Of a stretch of DNA of 37,207 nucleotides, positions 1 to 7,170 are shown piece by piece. Position numbers and translations under genes: made by a program. The notes below the pieces were generated by a model. The model saw only the letters and a program-made list of their open reading frames with translations, was not told the DNA's origin and ran no database searches. Origin of the DNA: Ruegeria sp. (GTDB taxonomy: Bacteria; Pseudomonadota; Alphaproteobacteria; Rhodobacterales; Rhodobacteraceae); assembly GCF_028066395.1 (NCBI RefSeq), contig NZ_JALCBM010000038.1, positions 1 through 37,207 of the forward strand. Reading direction: 5' to 3'. The first letter of the stretch is position 1. Each line of letters begins with the position of its first letter.

Positions 1-72
1 TCTCAAGATGCTCGCCCTCGCGAACAAACTGAATGCGATGCCAGCCGAGCCAGAACTGCAGCGTTGAAACTG
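1..72. other. Unassigned sequence beside IS debris
   Basis: This short stretch follows the IstA-like fragment. On the minus strand one frame stays open to the window edge (containing FWLGWHRIQFVREGEHLE), but I do not recognise it. It may be a further piece of mobile-element debris or the end of a truncated gene outside the window. Confidence 0.3.
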
Positions 73-614
73 TCAATTGACCGGTACGCTGCCGTAAAAG
101 TCGAACATCGCAATAAATACAGCAAGTACGACGTCCTTTGTTCGGCTTTCTATTGCTTTCACGTAAATCCTGCGGCTTTTGGCGCTTGCGGTACAAAAGA
201 TATCGTAATCGCGTTCTTTTCGGTCATCACCCAACAAAATGGGGTGCTTGGCTTTTTTCCGCCCTGCAAAGTCTATTTGCAGCATCCCTCCCGGCTCGTA
301 TTCGAAAGTAATTGTGGGATTGTTTTTGCCAGCATGCCACGCAAGAGCACGGTAAAGGTTACCAAGGATAAGTTTGTCGAGCGTCAGGTCTGATACACCA
401 CACCGCAGCCGCTCATTTTCCTTCTGAAGCCGCTTTATTCCTTGATTTGATCTACACCTATTCCGCCATATTGCATGCGCCAGCGGTGATAGGTTTACTC
501 CACAACGCCAATCTGTCTGATCGCATCCAGACGCGGCATGCCTTGCCCCATCAGACCTTCAACCTGCCGCAACTTCAGGACAATTTCTTCCGGCTTCGGT
601 CGCTTGTTTGCCAT
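73..614 (-). pseudogene. Broken chimeric IS remnant: IS3-type OrfA joined to an IstA-like fragment
   Basis: Read from the ATG at 614 on the minus strand, the frame starts like OrfA of IS3-family elements (KRPKPEEIVLKLRQVEGLM, then a Y/H-R-W-R helix-turn-helix region). It meets an in-frame TAA at 497-495, a second at 437-435, and resumes in another frame as the OrfA leucine-zipper part (RLQKENERLR...LTLDKLIL). The same frame then runs straight into protein resembling the catalytic-domain start of IS21 IstA (FEYEPGGMLQIDFAGRK, where the D of QIDFAG would be the first catalytic Asp), ending with FYGSVPVN and a stop at 73. This is therefore debris of at least two elements joined inside LIL-GN, not a working transposase. 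OrfA identity is secure; the IstA assignment is from motif resemblance. Confidence 0.75.
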
Positions 615-667
615 TCTTGGTCTTCTGTTTCCTAATCTTAGCGGTGGACCCAATCAAACGAGGAGGC

Positions 668-1441
668 TCAGTTTCGGAAAGACGGGTCTACCCGATCCAT
701 CCAGCGTAGCATGGCGGGCCATTCCTCGGCGGCGCGGCGGGCCTCGCCCTTGTCCCATTGTTGGGCGGCATGTTCGCGCATATCTTCAGGGGCCAGCAGA
801 ATCTTGTCTTCGCCAGCAGCCTCAAGCAGCAGTTGCGAGCGGATCGCGGTCAGCAGGAAATGCAGTTTCGAGATCGCCTCACCCATGGTGGCACAGGCCA
901 TCAGAAGGCCGTGGTTGCGCAGGATCAGCGCCTCGTAATTGCCCAGATCGCGCACCAGTGCAGGGCCTTCGTCCAACTCGGCGAACCCTTCATAGCCGTG
1001 ATATCCGATCCGGTTGTGGAACCGCAAAGCGGCCTGGGTCATTGGCTTCAACCCATCCTTATGGGCCGAGATCGCCATGCCGGCTTCGGTATGGATGTGA
1101 ACGACCGCGTTGACGTCCGGGCGCGCCTCAAGGATGGCCGAATGGATTGCAAAACCCGAACTGTTGACGTTTTGCGCCTTGAACTCCTCGACCCCGCCCA
1201 GAGGCAGCTTGGCCAGGTTCGACGCGCTGACCTCGTTGAACATCAGGTCATGGGGTTTGATCAGGAAATGATCGGGCTGATCGGGGATGCGCTGCGAGAT
1301 ATGGTTGTAGATCAGCTGCGACCATCCGAACGTGTCACATAGCCGATGCCCGGCAGCGCAATCCACGCGCGCCTGCTGCTCGGAGGCGGTGATTTCGGCG
1401 GGGCGGTCTGCGGTTGTTTGGGCAAGTGAGGTCATGGTCAT
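668..1441 (-). CDS. Class II aldolase/adducin-family protein (copy 1)
   Basis: A 257-residue protein of the class II aldolase/adducin fold, a family of zinc-dependent enzymes that cleave or decarboxylate sugar phosphates and hydroxy/oxo acids. The zinc site is visible as H115-x-H117 in HIHTEAG and H177 in RNHGLL; the acidic catalytic region lies near E85-E86. The open frame extends up to 1534, but a good promoter (1483-1512) lies between 1534 and 1441, so the ATG at 1441 (or the one two codons later) is the likely start. It is the last gene of the minus-strand block with MttB, MsrP and GFA, yet has its own 249-bp upstream region and probably its own promoter. The substrate is unknown. A second family member lies at 30375-31139; the two are clearly diverged. 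Confidence 0.88.
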   Translation of the reverse strand: MTMTSLAQTTADRPAEITASEQQARVDCAAGHRLCDTFGWSQLIYNHISQRIPDQPDHFLIKPHDLMFNEVSASNLAKLPLGGVEEFKAQNVNSSGFAIHSAILEARPDVNAVVHIHTEAGMAISAHKDGLKPMTQAALRFHNRIGYHGYEGFAELDEGPALVRDLGNYEALILRNHGLLMACATMGEAISKLHFLLTAIRSQLLLEAAGEDKILLAPEDMREHAAQQWDKGEARRAAEEWPAMLRWMDRVDPSFRN

Positions 1442-1481
1442 CAAATCCGGGCGCTTGTGAGGTGAGATAAGGTCTTGCCAG

Positions 1482-1495
1482 AAATGTATGCAATT
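1482..1495. promoter_or_regulatory. Candidate operator (AAATGTATGCAATT)
   Basis: A member of a recurring TTG-NATN-CAA-like palindrome family in this window. It lies on the -10 element of the aldolase promoter, a position that fits repression. The reverse complement, TTGCATACATTT, matches 4846-4857 exactly. Confidence 0.55.
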
Positions 1496-1512
1496 GGGCT
1501 TGCTTCTGTCAA
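1483..1512 (-). promoter_or_regulatory. Sigma70-type promoter for the class II aldolase
   Basis: On the minus strand TTGACA (1512-1507) is followed after 18 bp by TACATT (1488-1483). The same two hexamers with the same spacing occur ahead of the permease gene at 4827-4856. An operator-like palindrome covers the -10. The predicted transcript start is about 35 nt before the ATG at 1441. Confidence 0.7.
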
Positions 1513-1638
1513 TGTTAGGTGGGCGGAAAATCAACTGAGACTCAGCGAATTTTGCGATTATATGCCATTAGAATAATGGTGAAATAGATTCACCTTTGCG
1601 ACTATCACCAATAGGGGCACTCCAAGCGGTCTTATTAA

Positions 1639-1649
1639 TTGTATGCAAA
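1639..1649. promoter_or_regulatory. Candidate operator (TTGTATGCAAA)
   Basis: A second site of the same palindrome family, about 155 bp from the one at 1482-1495 and between the aldolase and GFA genes. There is no good -35 at the right distance, so it may be an auxiliary site that supports looping rather than a promoter element. Confidence 0.5.
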
Positions 1650-1690
1650 TAAAGGGGCCAAGTGGTTCTCGCCAAATGCGCCAAGCCAAC

Positions 1691-2110
1691 TTACCCTTTC
1701 ACAAAGGCGCGGGGCCAAGTGGGAAGGTCAGGGGCAATATAGGCCCAGGACACAGCCTTGTCTGTCCAGATTTGTCGTGCAGGTTTTGCCAGTTCGGGAT
1801 CGTCCAACGTACCGGCTTTGAGGAACACGTTGCCGGGGCGTTTGGTGGTGGTGTTGTATAATTGTGTGCCGCAGTCGGCGCAGAAATGCCGGGTCAGCCA
1901 GTGCCCGCTTTCGCCCTGCACCGCGTGGCCCTTGGTCTCGCCCGCCGTCAGGTTAAAGCGGGACCCGTCCAGCGGAATGCCCACATGAAACGCACTGCCG
2001 GACGAGATGCGGCAATCCTTGCAATGGCAATAGGTGGCCCCGGGCAGCGGCCCCTCGCAGGCGTATCTGATCTTGCCGCACAGGCATCCTCCGGTCGTTT
2101 TGTCGGTCAT
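1691..2110 (-). CDS. GFA/CENP-V family zinc protein
   Basis: A 139-residue protein of the GFA (glutathione-dependent formaldehyde-activating enzyme-like) family. The cysteine pattern of the fold is complete: C9-x-C11, C28-x-C30-x2-C33, and C77-x2-C80, which bind two zinc ions in characterised members. Founding members help glutathione capture formaldehyde, but most of the family is uncharacterised. It starts 23 bp after the msrP stop and is probably cotranscribed. Formaldehyde is a plausible by-product of oxidative N-demethylation, so a role in C1 handling would fit this island, but that is inference from context only. Confidence 0.88.
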   Translation of the reverse strand: MTDKTTGGCLCGKIRYACEGPLPGATYCHCKDCRISSGSAFHVGIPLDGSRFNLTAGETKGHAVQGESGHWLTRHFCADCGTQLYNTTTKRPGNVFLKAGTLDDPELAKPARQIWTDKAVSWAYIAPDLPTWPRAFVKG

Positions 2111-2133
2111 TCCATATCCTGTTCGCGCTGCAT

Positions 2134-3039
2134 CTAGATGTGTTCCGTCAGGTCCATGCCGTCATAGAGATGCGCGACCTCATCCGCGTAGCCGTTGAAC
2201 ATGCGGGTCGGGATGCGGCGCGAGAACAGGCCGCCGCCGATCCGCGACTCCATTGCCTGCGACCAGCGCCGGTGGTCTACGTTGGGGTTCACATTGCTAT
2301 AGAACCCGTATTCCGCAGGCCATGACATGTTCCAACTGGACGGCGGCTGTTCGCGCGTCAATGTGATGCGTGAGATGGATTTGATCGACTTGAACCCGTA
2401 TTTCCACGGCACGACCAGCCGGATCGGCGCGCCGTTCTGGTTGGGCAGAGGTTTGTCGTACAGACCTGTCGCCAGAATGGTCAGGGGATGCATTGCCTCA
2501 TCGATCCGCAGTCCCTCGCGATAGGGCCATTCGAGCACCGGAAACCGCGTGCCAGGCATTTCCTCGGGTCGATAGATGGTCTCGAACGCCACATATCTGG
2601 CCGTCTTCTGCACCCCGGCAAAGGCCAGCAAATCGGCCAGTTCGAACCCGTTCCACGGGATCACCATCGACCAGGCCTCGACACAGCGAAGCCGGTAAAT
2701 CCGTTCCTCGATGATCATCTCAGACAGGATGTCCGGTAGCGAGTAAGTGCCGGGTCGGTTGACCAGCCCGTCGATGCGAATGCTCCAGGGTTCGGTGGTC
2801 AGAAGATGCGCGTTCTCAGACGGGCCGTTCTTGCCCGCGCCGAATTCATAGTAGTTGTTGTAGGTGGTGATCTCTTCCCAGGTGTTGGGCGTCAGATCAT
2901 CGGTCTCGGCCCGCAAAGGGGGCGCTATCGTGCCCAGCCCCACCGCGCCTATGCCCGCCATCACCTGACGGCGGTTCAGATACGCCTTGTATGGCGTCAC
3001 ATCCGCATGGGTCAGCGTGTTTTTCCAGCCAAAGGCCAT
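2134..3039 (-). CDS. msrP: Protein-methionine-sulfoxide reductase catalytic subunit MsrP (YedY)
   Basis: A 301-residue periplasmic molybdoenzyme of the sulfite-oxidase fold. Residues 23-24 (NRRQVMAGIGAVG) give a twin-arginine signal. C119 in RLRCVEAWSM is the molybdenum-ligating cysteine, and blocks such as NNYYEFG, YVAFETIYRPEEMPG, NGAPIRLVVPWKYGFK and LTREQPPSSWN match E. coli MsrP closely and colinearly. MsrP reduces oxidised methionine in periplasmic proteins with electrons from the membrane haem protein MsrQ. msrQ is normally adjacent but is absent here; the next gene is the GFA protein. The gene lies 39 bp downstream of the MttB-family gene, an unusual partner. The MsrQ partner must be elsewhere, or electrons come from another donor. 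Confidence 0.95.
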   Translation of the reverse strand: MAFGWKNTLTHADVTPYKAYLNRRQVMAGIGAVGLGTIAPPLRAETDDLTPNTWEEITTYNNYYEFGAGKNGPSENAHLLTTEPWSIRIDGLVNRPGTYSLPDILSEMIIEERIYRLRCVEAWSMVIPWNGFELADLLAFAGVQKTARYVAFETIYRPEEMPGTRFPVLEWPYREGLRIDEAMHPLTILATGLYDKPLPNQNGAPIRLVVPWKYGFKSIKSISRITLTREQPPSSWNMSWPAEYGFYSNVNPNVDHRRWSQAMESRIGGGLFSRRIPTRMFNGYADEVAHLYDGMDLTEHI

Positions 3040-3078
3040 CTGCGTTTCACCGGCGTTCGGATACCCGGCATCCCATGG

Positions 3079-4626
3079 TTACAGCCGCTCTTCGTGGCAC
3101 CGCCGCATATAGGCTTGCAGTGCCTCGTCAATCGCCGGGTCCAGCCCGGGGTCGATCTCATCGTAACGCGCCAGCAGGCTGCGGGCGCTTTCCAGGCCGC
3201 GGGTATTGCTGTCCTTGCTGCCTTCGGCCACCCATGTGTCATAGACTTCGTTGTCCTGAAGCTCGGGCATATAGGGCATGTTTTCGCGCGTGTAGTCTGC
3301 GCCCAGGAAGTGGCTTTCATCCCCGCGCTCGCGCAGCATCTGCAGGACGACCCCGATATCCGCCTTGCTGAGGCCGCTTGCGAACGTATAGCAACTGTCC
3401 ATCAACTCGGCGTCCAGAACCATTTTCGAAAGGTTCCACAGGATCGAGCCCTCCATCGCGCCGGTGCAATGCGAAATCCAGTTGGCCCCGCATTTGACCG
3501 CCGCCTGCGCCCGGATCGCAGCATCGACGCCGGACCAGTAATCCAGCACTTTCGACCCGGATTTTGGACCCTGATTGCGCCAGGGCAGGTTATAGCGCCG
3601 GGCCATCTGGCCGGTCAGGTAGAACAGATGCTCGGCCTCGGGCACGCTTTGTGTGGGCGAGCCGCTTTTCATCGAAACCCCCATCGGCGCATTGGCGAAC
3701 AGGGCAGGTGTGCCCGGCCGGACCAGCTGAGAATAAGCCACGCCGGTCAGGGATTCGGCCACCACCTGCGCCATTGCGCCCAGCTGATGCGGCGGGGTGC
3801 TGGCCCCATAGATCACGAAGGGGCTGAAGATGACGGCCTGACCGGCCTCGGCAAAAATCCTTGCGCCTTCCAGCATCGCCCCGTCCCATTTCAGGGGCGA
3901 ATTGCAATTGGCCAGCGTCGCGGTGACCGTATTGTTGGCCACGAAATCCTGGCCGAAGACGATTCGCGACATCTCAATCGCGTCATTGGCGACCTCTTTG
4001 GAATAAGAGCTGGCGCAATAGGGTTTGTCGGAATAGCGCACCGGGCAGTAAATCTGTTCCAGATGGCGCACCGGCACCGGCACGTCATCAAGGTCAATCG
4101 CCCAGCCGGCGCTGGACAGGTGAATCGGTGACAAGCAGTGCAGCAGTTTGACGATTGTTGGCAGATCATCCTTGACCACCCGGCGGCGCACGCCGTCCAG
4201 ATCGTGGATGAAGGCCCCGCCCTGCGGCGCAAAGATCATGTTCCGTTCGCCGATCTGAACCGATTTTTCGGGGTCGCGGGCGTGCAGAGTGAATTCGCTG
4301 GGGGCCTTGCCGATCAGCTCCATCAGCAGTTCGCGCGGGATGAAGACCTTGTGTCCCTTGACCTGAGCACCTGCGGCCTTCCATAGTTTGATTGCATCAT
4401 CATCCAGGAAATCCACGCCGATTTCCTCGACAATTGTCATGGCGGTCTCGTGAATCAGTTCAACGCCTTCGGCGTCGAGCAATTCGTAAACCGGAATCTC
4501 TCGGCGCAATGTTGGGCGGTGGATGATGGGTGGCAGCAGGCGGGCTTCTCTGCGGCTGGCACGACCGCCGCCTCTGCGTCGGCCCGGCGTTTTTGCCGTG
4601 TCCTCGGACCGTGTCCGGGTGCTCAT
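3079..4626 (-). CDS. MttB-family (trimethylamine methyltransferase-like) protein, non-pyrrolysine, copy 1
   Basis: A 515-residue member of the MttB superfamily. Characterised non-pyrrolysine relatives (MtgB, MtpB, MtcB) transfer a methyl group from glycine betaine, proline betaine or carnitine to a corrinoid protein. No in-frame TAG is present, so it is not a pyrrolysine enzyme. The N-terminus is an Arg/Gly-rich tail (around GRRRGGGRASRREAR) before the barrel. Conserved blocks shared with the copy at 17802 include VSMKSGSP and GQMARRYNLPWR. The ATG at 4626 has an AAGGAG site 9 nt ahead; the upstream extension to 4677 lacks one. It heads a minus-strand block with msrP and is divergent from the permease gene. 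No corrinoid protein is encoded nearby, so the methyl acceptor and the substrate are unknown. Confidence 0.88.
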   Translation of the reverse strand: MSTRTRSEDTAKTPGRRRGGGRASRREARLLPPIIHRPTLRREIPVYELLDAEGVELIHETAMTIVEEIGVDFLDDDAIKLWKAAGAQVKGHKVFIPRELLMELIGKAPSEFTLHARDPEKSVQIGERNMIFAPQGGAFIHDLDGVRRRVVKDDLPTIVKLLHCLSPIHLSSAGWAIDLDDVPVPVRHLEQIYCPVRYSDKPYCASSYSKEVANDAIEMSRIVFGQDFVANNTVTATLANCNSPLKWDGAMLEGARIFAEAGQAVIFSPFVIYGASTPPHQLGAMAQVVAESLTGVAYSQLVRPGTPALFANAPMGVSMKSGSPTQSVPEAEHLFYLTGQMARRYNLPWRNQGPKSGSKVLDYWSGVDAAIRAQAAVKCGANWISHCTGAMEGSILWNLSKMVLDAELMDSCYTFASGLSKADIGVVLQMLRERGDESHFLGADYTRENMPYMPELQDNEVYDTWVAEGSKDSNTRGLESARSLLARYDEIDPGLDPAIDEALQAYMRRCHEERL

Positions 4627-4666
4627 AATCGGGCTCCTTCGGGAAATAGCGGAGATATTCCCCTTA

Positions 4667-4678
4667 TTTGGATACAAA
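4667..4678. promoter_or_regulatory. Candidate operator (TTTGGATACAAA)
   Basis: This palindrome of the recurring family lies 41 bp from the MttB start and 178 bp from a second site at 4845. It is the exact reverse complement of the site at 13633-13644. It is just inside the left edge of the direct repeat, so the duplicate carries it too. Confidence 0.55.
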
Positions 4679-4826
4679 ATATTGTCTAGGTCAAGTGTTT
4701 GGGGTGAGTTGCGTTGAATTTCTGTATTTGGGGGTATTGGGCGGTAAATATGGGGAATTGGCAGTGGTTTTGCCGGTTTATCACGTCATGTGCGGGTGAT
4801 TTCACGAGGGTTGGATTTTTCGATTG

Positions 4827-4856
4827 TTGACAGGTGTGATCTCATTTGCATACATT
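4827..4856 (+). promoter_or_regulatory. Sigma70-type promoter for the transporter operon, copy 1
   Basis: TTGACA (4827-4832), an 18-bp spacer and TACATT (4851-4856) precede the permease ATG by about 136 bp. The spacing and both hexamers are the same as in the aldolase promoter at 1483-1512. The -10 is covered by a candidate operator. The long leader between here and 4993 has no other gene. Confidence 0.7.
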
Positions 4857-4857
4857 T
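4845..4857. promoter_or_regulatory. Candidate operator (TTTGCATACATTT)
   Basis: The site sits on the -10 of the transporter promoter and matches, in reverse complement, the aldolase site at 1482-1495. Position and pairing with 4667-4678 suggest control by a dimeric repressor. Confidence 0.55.
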
Positions 4858-4992
4858 TGAGTGAGACAGCTACATGTGTAACGGCAAACCAAACGCCCTC
4901 TGACATGATGTCGCGCCGCGGGCCTGATCATCGGGGCCCTGCGGTGGCCATCAGTCGACCGGGGATAAACTGAACAGGGAACACATACCTCA

Positions 4993-5988
4993 ATGTCCGA
5001 ATCACAAGCAGCCAACTGGTTGGACCCGTTTTCCGGCAACGCTCTGCCGATCGCCCAGAACTCCGAAAAGGTCATCATGGATTTCCTGGTGGAGAACCGG
5101 TCGTTCTTCAATGTCATCAAGGAGCCGGTGGAATATCTTCTGGTGAGCCTTGAAAACACGCTGACGGGCTCGCCACCGCTGGTGGTGCTGGCCTGTGCAG
5201 TGCTGATCGCCTGGCAGATGGCGGGGCGCAATCAGGCGATTGTGACCGGGGTTCTGCTGGCCGGTCTGGGCTTTATCGGGCCGGGCATGTGGGAGGCGAC
5301 GATGACCACCATCTCGGTGGTGTTGTGTTCGCTGTTTCTGTGCCTGTTGCTGGGCATTCCGCTGGGCATCTGGGCGGGGTTGAGTGATCGCGCCTATGCG
5401 ATCATGCGGCCGATCCTGGATACGATGCAGACGATCCCGTCCTTTGTGTATCTGGTGCCGGTGGCGATCCTGTTTGGCGTGGGCAACGCGCCGGGCGTGG
5501 TGGTGACGGCGGTGCATGCGCTGCCGCCGGTGATCCGTCTGACGGCGCTGGGTCTGCGGCAGGTGCCCGAGGATGTGATCGAGGCGTCGGCCTCGTTCGG
5601 GGCGACGCCGACGCAGGTTCTGCTGAAGGTGCGTCTGCCGTTGTCGGTGCCCAGTATCATGGTGGGTGTGAACCAGACGCTGATGATGTGCCTGTCGATG
5701 GCGGTTGTTGCGTCGATGATCGCGGTTGGCGGTCTGGGGCTTGAGGTTCTGCGCGCCATTGGCCGTCTGGACGTGGGTCTGGCGATTGTCAGCGGCACGG
5801 GGATCGTGGTTCTGGCGATCATTCTGGACCGGATCACGCAAGGCCCGGTGGAGCTGGCCAAGAAGGACCCGCATCGCAAGTGGTATCAGCACGGCCCGGC
5901 GCGTCTGGTGTGGTTGCTGGTCCGGGGTGTCACCGGCTCGAAGGCGGGTGCGCCCGAGCAGTCGATGGCTGCGGACAGCGCCTCGTGA
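4993..5988 (+). CDS. proW: Betaine-type ABC transporter permease (ProW/OpuAB-like), copy 1
   Basis: A 331-residue inner-membrane permease of the ProW family, with several hydrophobic segments (about residues 57-75, 78-92, 103-125 and more to the C-terminus) and a cytoplasmic EAA loop beginning at about residue 197 (EASASFGATPTQVLLKVRLP), where the ATPase docks. The N-terminal 50 residues are polar and atypical. It would form the channel for a quaternary-ammonium compound delivered by the binding protein encoded 63 bp downstream. The operon order is permease, binding protein, ATPase. It is identical at base level to the gene at 32373-33368. The start ATG follows a weak ribosome site; no better start is available in frame. 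Confidence 0.93.
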   Translation: MSESQAANWLDPFSGNALPIAQNSEKVIMDFLVENRSFFNVIKEPVEYLLVSLENTLTGSPPLVVLACAVLIAWQMAGRNQAIVTGVLLAGLGFIGPGMWEATMTTISVVLCSLFLCLLLGIPLGIWAGLSDRAYAIMRPILDTMQTIPSFVYLVPVAILFGVGNAPGVVVTAVHALPPVIRLTALGLRQVPEDVIEASASFGATPTQVLLKVRLPLSVPSIMVGVNQTLMMCLSMAVVASMIAVGGLGLEVLRAIGRLDVGLAIVSGTGIVVLAIILDRITQGPVELAKKDPHRKWYQHGPARLVWLLVRGVTGSKAGAPEQSMAADSAS

Positions 5989-6051
5989 CCGTCCTGTCCG
6001 GGACCGCTGCGCGGGGAACAATCAGGAAAGAATGCTCATAGGGAGGGCAAC

Positions 6052-7086
6052 ATGAAACGAGTAACACCAAAAGGGCTGACCACCGCGTTTAGCGCGCTGG
6101 CCATCGCCGCAACCGCGCTGACCGCAACCGTGGCCAACGCAGCCGACTATATGACACCAGGCGAAGGGGTAACCGTTCAGCCGATGGGGCCGGGCCTTTT
6201 GCGGCGTCAGATGGAAGAGAAAATCTTCACCCAGGCGTTGCAGGATCTTGGTTATGAAGTCAAACCGACGCTTGATCTGAAATACGCACTGATGTTCCTG
6301 TCGGTCGCCAGCGGTGACGGGGATTTCGCCATCGGGTATGCGCATCCCATCCATATCAAGTATTTTGAAAAAGCTGGCGGTGCCGACAAGCTGACAATGC
6401 TGGAAGAGCCGCTATATGGCCCGATGCCGCAAGCCTATTACATCGACAAGGCGTCCTATGATGCGGGCATCCGCTCGATCGAGGATCTGAAAAAGCCCGA
6501 GAATGCGGCCCGGTTTGATACCGATGGCGATGGCAAGGCTGATCTGGTCGGCTGCCAGCCCGGCTGGGGCTGTGAACGGGCCATCGAACATCATCTGGAC
6601 GCCTATGAGCTGCGCGATCACATCACCCATGTTCAAGGTGAATATGCGGTTGTGATGGCGGATGTCATCGCGCGGGCGCAAAAAGGAAACCCGGTTCTGT
6701 ACTTTGCGTTCAGCCCCTATTGGGTTCACGATATTCTGCGTCAGGGTGAACATGTGGAACGGATCGAGGTGCCGTTTACCTCGGTGCATGACAAGGACAA
6801 TGCAACGGTCGAGGATACCACCGTCGACGGAAAGAATGTCGGACATATTCCCTATAACCGCCATATGGTGGCCAACAAGGAATTCCTGGAAAATAACCCG
6901 GCGATCCGTACCCTGTTCGAAGTTGCCCGCATCGACATCAAGGATATCGAAGCCCAGAACCGGCTGATCCATGAGGGCGAGAAACAGCCCGCAGATATCG
7001 ACCGTCACGTCGAGACCTGGATCTCTGACAACCGCGCAGCCTATGACAGCTGGCTGAAAGCGGCACGCGACGCGGCGGCGAACTGA
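6052..7086 (+). CDS. proX: Betaine-type ABC transporter substrate-binding protein (ProX/OpuAC-like), copy 1
   Basis: A 344-residue periplasmic binding protein. Residues 1-30 form a signal peptide with cleavage after ANA; a GGGAGGG site precedes the ATG. The mature protein has the OpuAC/ProX type-II binding fold. Distinct features are a DxDxDG loop (D156-T-D158-G-D160-G) that resembles an EF-hand calcium loop, and a C168-x5-C174 pair (CQPGWGC) that could form a disulfide. The gapless alignment with the paralogue at 33432 shows about 74 percent identity, with residues 121-180 nearly identical and residues 45-120 and 181-300 varied. That pattern suggests a shared scaffold with altered ligand-binding surfaces. 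The ligand class (betaine, choline, carnitine or similar) is inferred from the family. Confidence 0.92.
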   Translation: MKRVTPKGLTTAFSALAIAATALTATVANAADYMTPGEGVTVQPMGPGLLRRQMEEKIFTQALQDLGYEVKPTLDLKYALMFLSVASGDGDFAIGYAHPIHIKYFEKAGGADKLTMLEEPLYGPMPQAYYIDKASYDAGIRSIEDLKKPENAARFDTDGDGKADLVGCQPGWGCERAIEHHLDAYELRDHITHVQGEYAVVMADVIARAQKGNPVLYFAFSPYWVHDILRQGEHVERIEVPFTSVHDKDNATVEDTTVDGKNVGHIPYNRHMVANKEFLENNPAIRTLFEVARIDIKDIEAQNRLIHEGEKQPADIDRHVETWISDNRAAYDSWLKAARDAAAN

Positions 7087-7106
7087 CCTCTTTGCGAAAC
7101 GAACCG

Positions 7107-7131
7107 GGCCGGCGCCCTGATCGCGCCGGCC
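7107..7131 (+). promoter_or_regulatory. Intercistronic RNA hairpin between proX and proV, copy 1
   Basis: A perfect 9-bp GC-rich stem (7107-7115 with 7123-7131) with loop CCTGATC and no U-tract, so not a classic terminator. It lies in the binding protein-ATPase gap, where such stems commonly protect the 3' end of the abundant binding-protein mRNA. The homologous hairpin at 34481-34507 shows compensating base changes. Confidence 0.7.
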
Positions 7132-7170
7132 TGTCCCCCAGACGCCCTCAACCGTAGCGGACCCGAGCCC

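Larger units (their letters stand above)
4661..6180 (+). repeat. Long direct repeat, copy 1 (promoter region + permease + start of binding protein)
   Basis: Copy 1 pairs with 32041-33560 at an offset of 27,380 bp, same orientation. The left edge is sharp: bases before 4661 and 32041 are unrelated. Three substitutions lie near the edge (4687, 4712, 4714), then bases 4715-6089 (1,375 bp) are identical by line-by-line comparison. Differences start at 6090-6091 and increase through 6180, after which the binding-protein genes diverge. There are no terminal inverted repeats and no transposase, so this is a segmental duplication kept identical by recent copying or gene conversion, not an insertion sequence. 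Confidence 0.95.

Noticed and set aside
2806-4131. A 441-codon open frame on the plus strand, antisense to msrP and the first MttB gene
   Set aside because: It has no family match and no ribosome site, and its composition is that expected of the reverse strand of GC-rich genes. The minus-strand genes have clear family motifs.
5002-6021. A 339-codon Arg/His/Gln-rich open frame antisense to the permease, repeated at 32382-33401
   Set aside because: It is a shadow of the permease gene; its repetition only reflects the identical DNA.
4661-6180. The long repeat as an insertion sequence or transposon
   Set aside because: It has no transposase, no terminal inverted repeats and no target duplication; its content is a promoter region and a permease gene.
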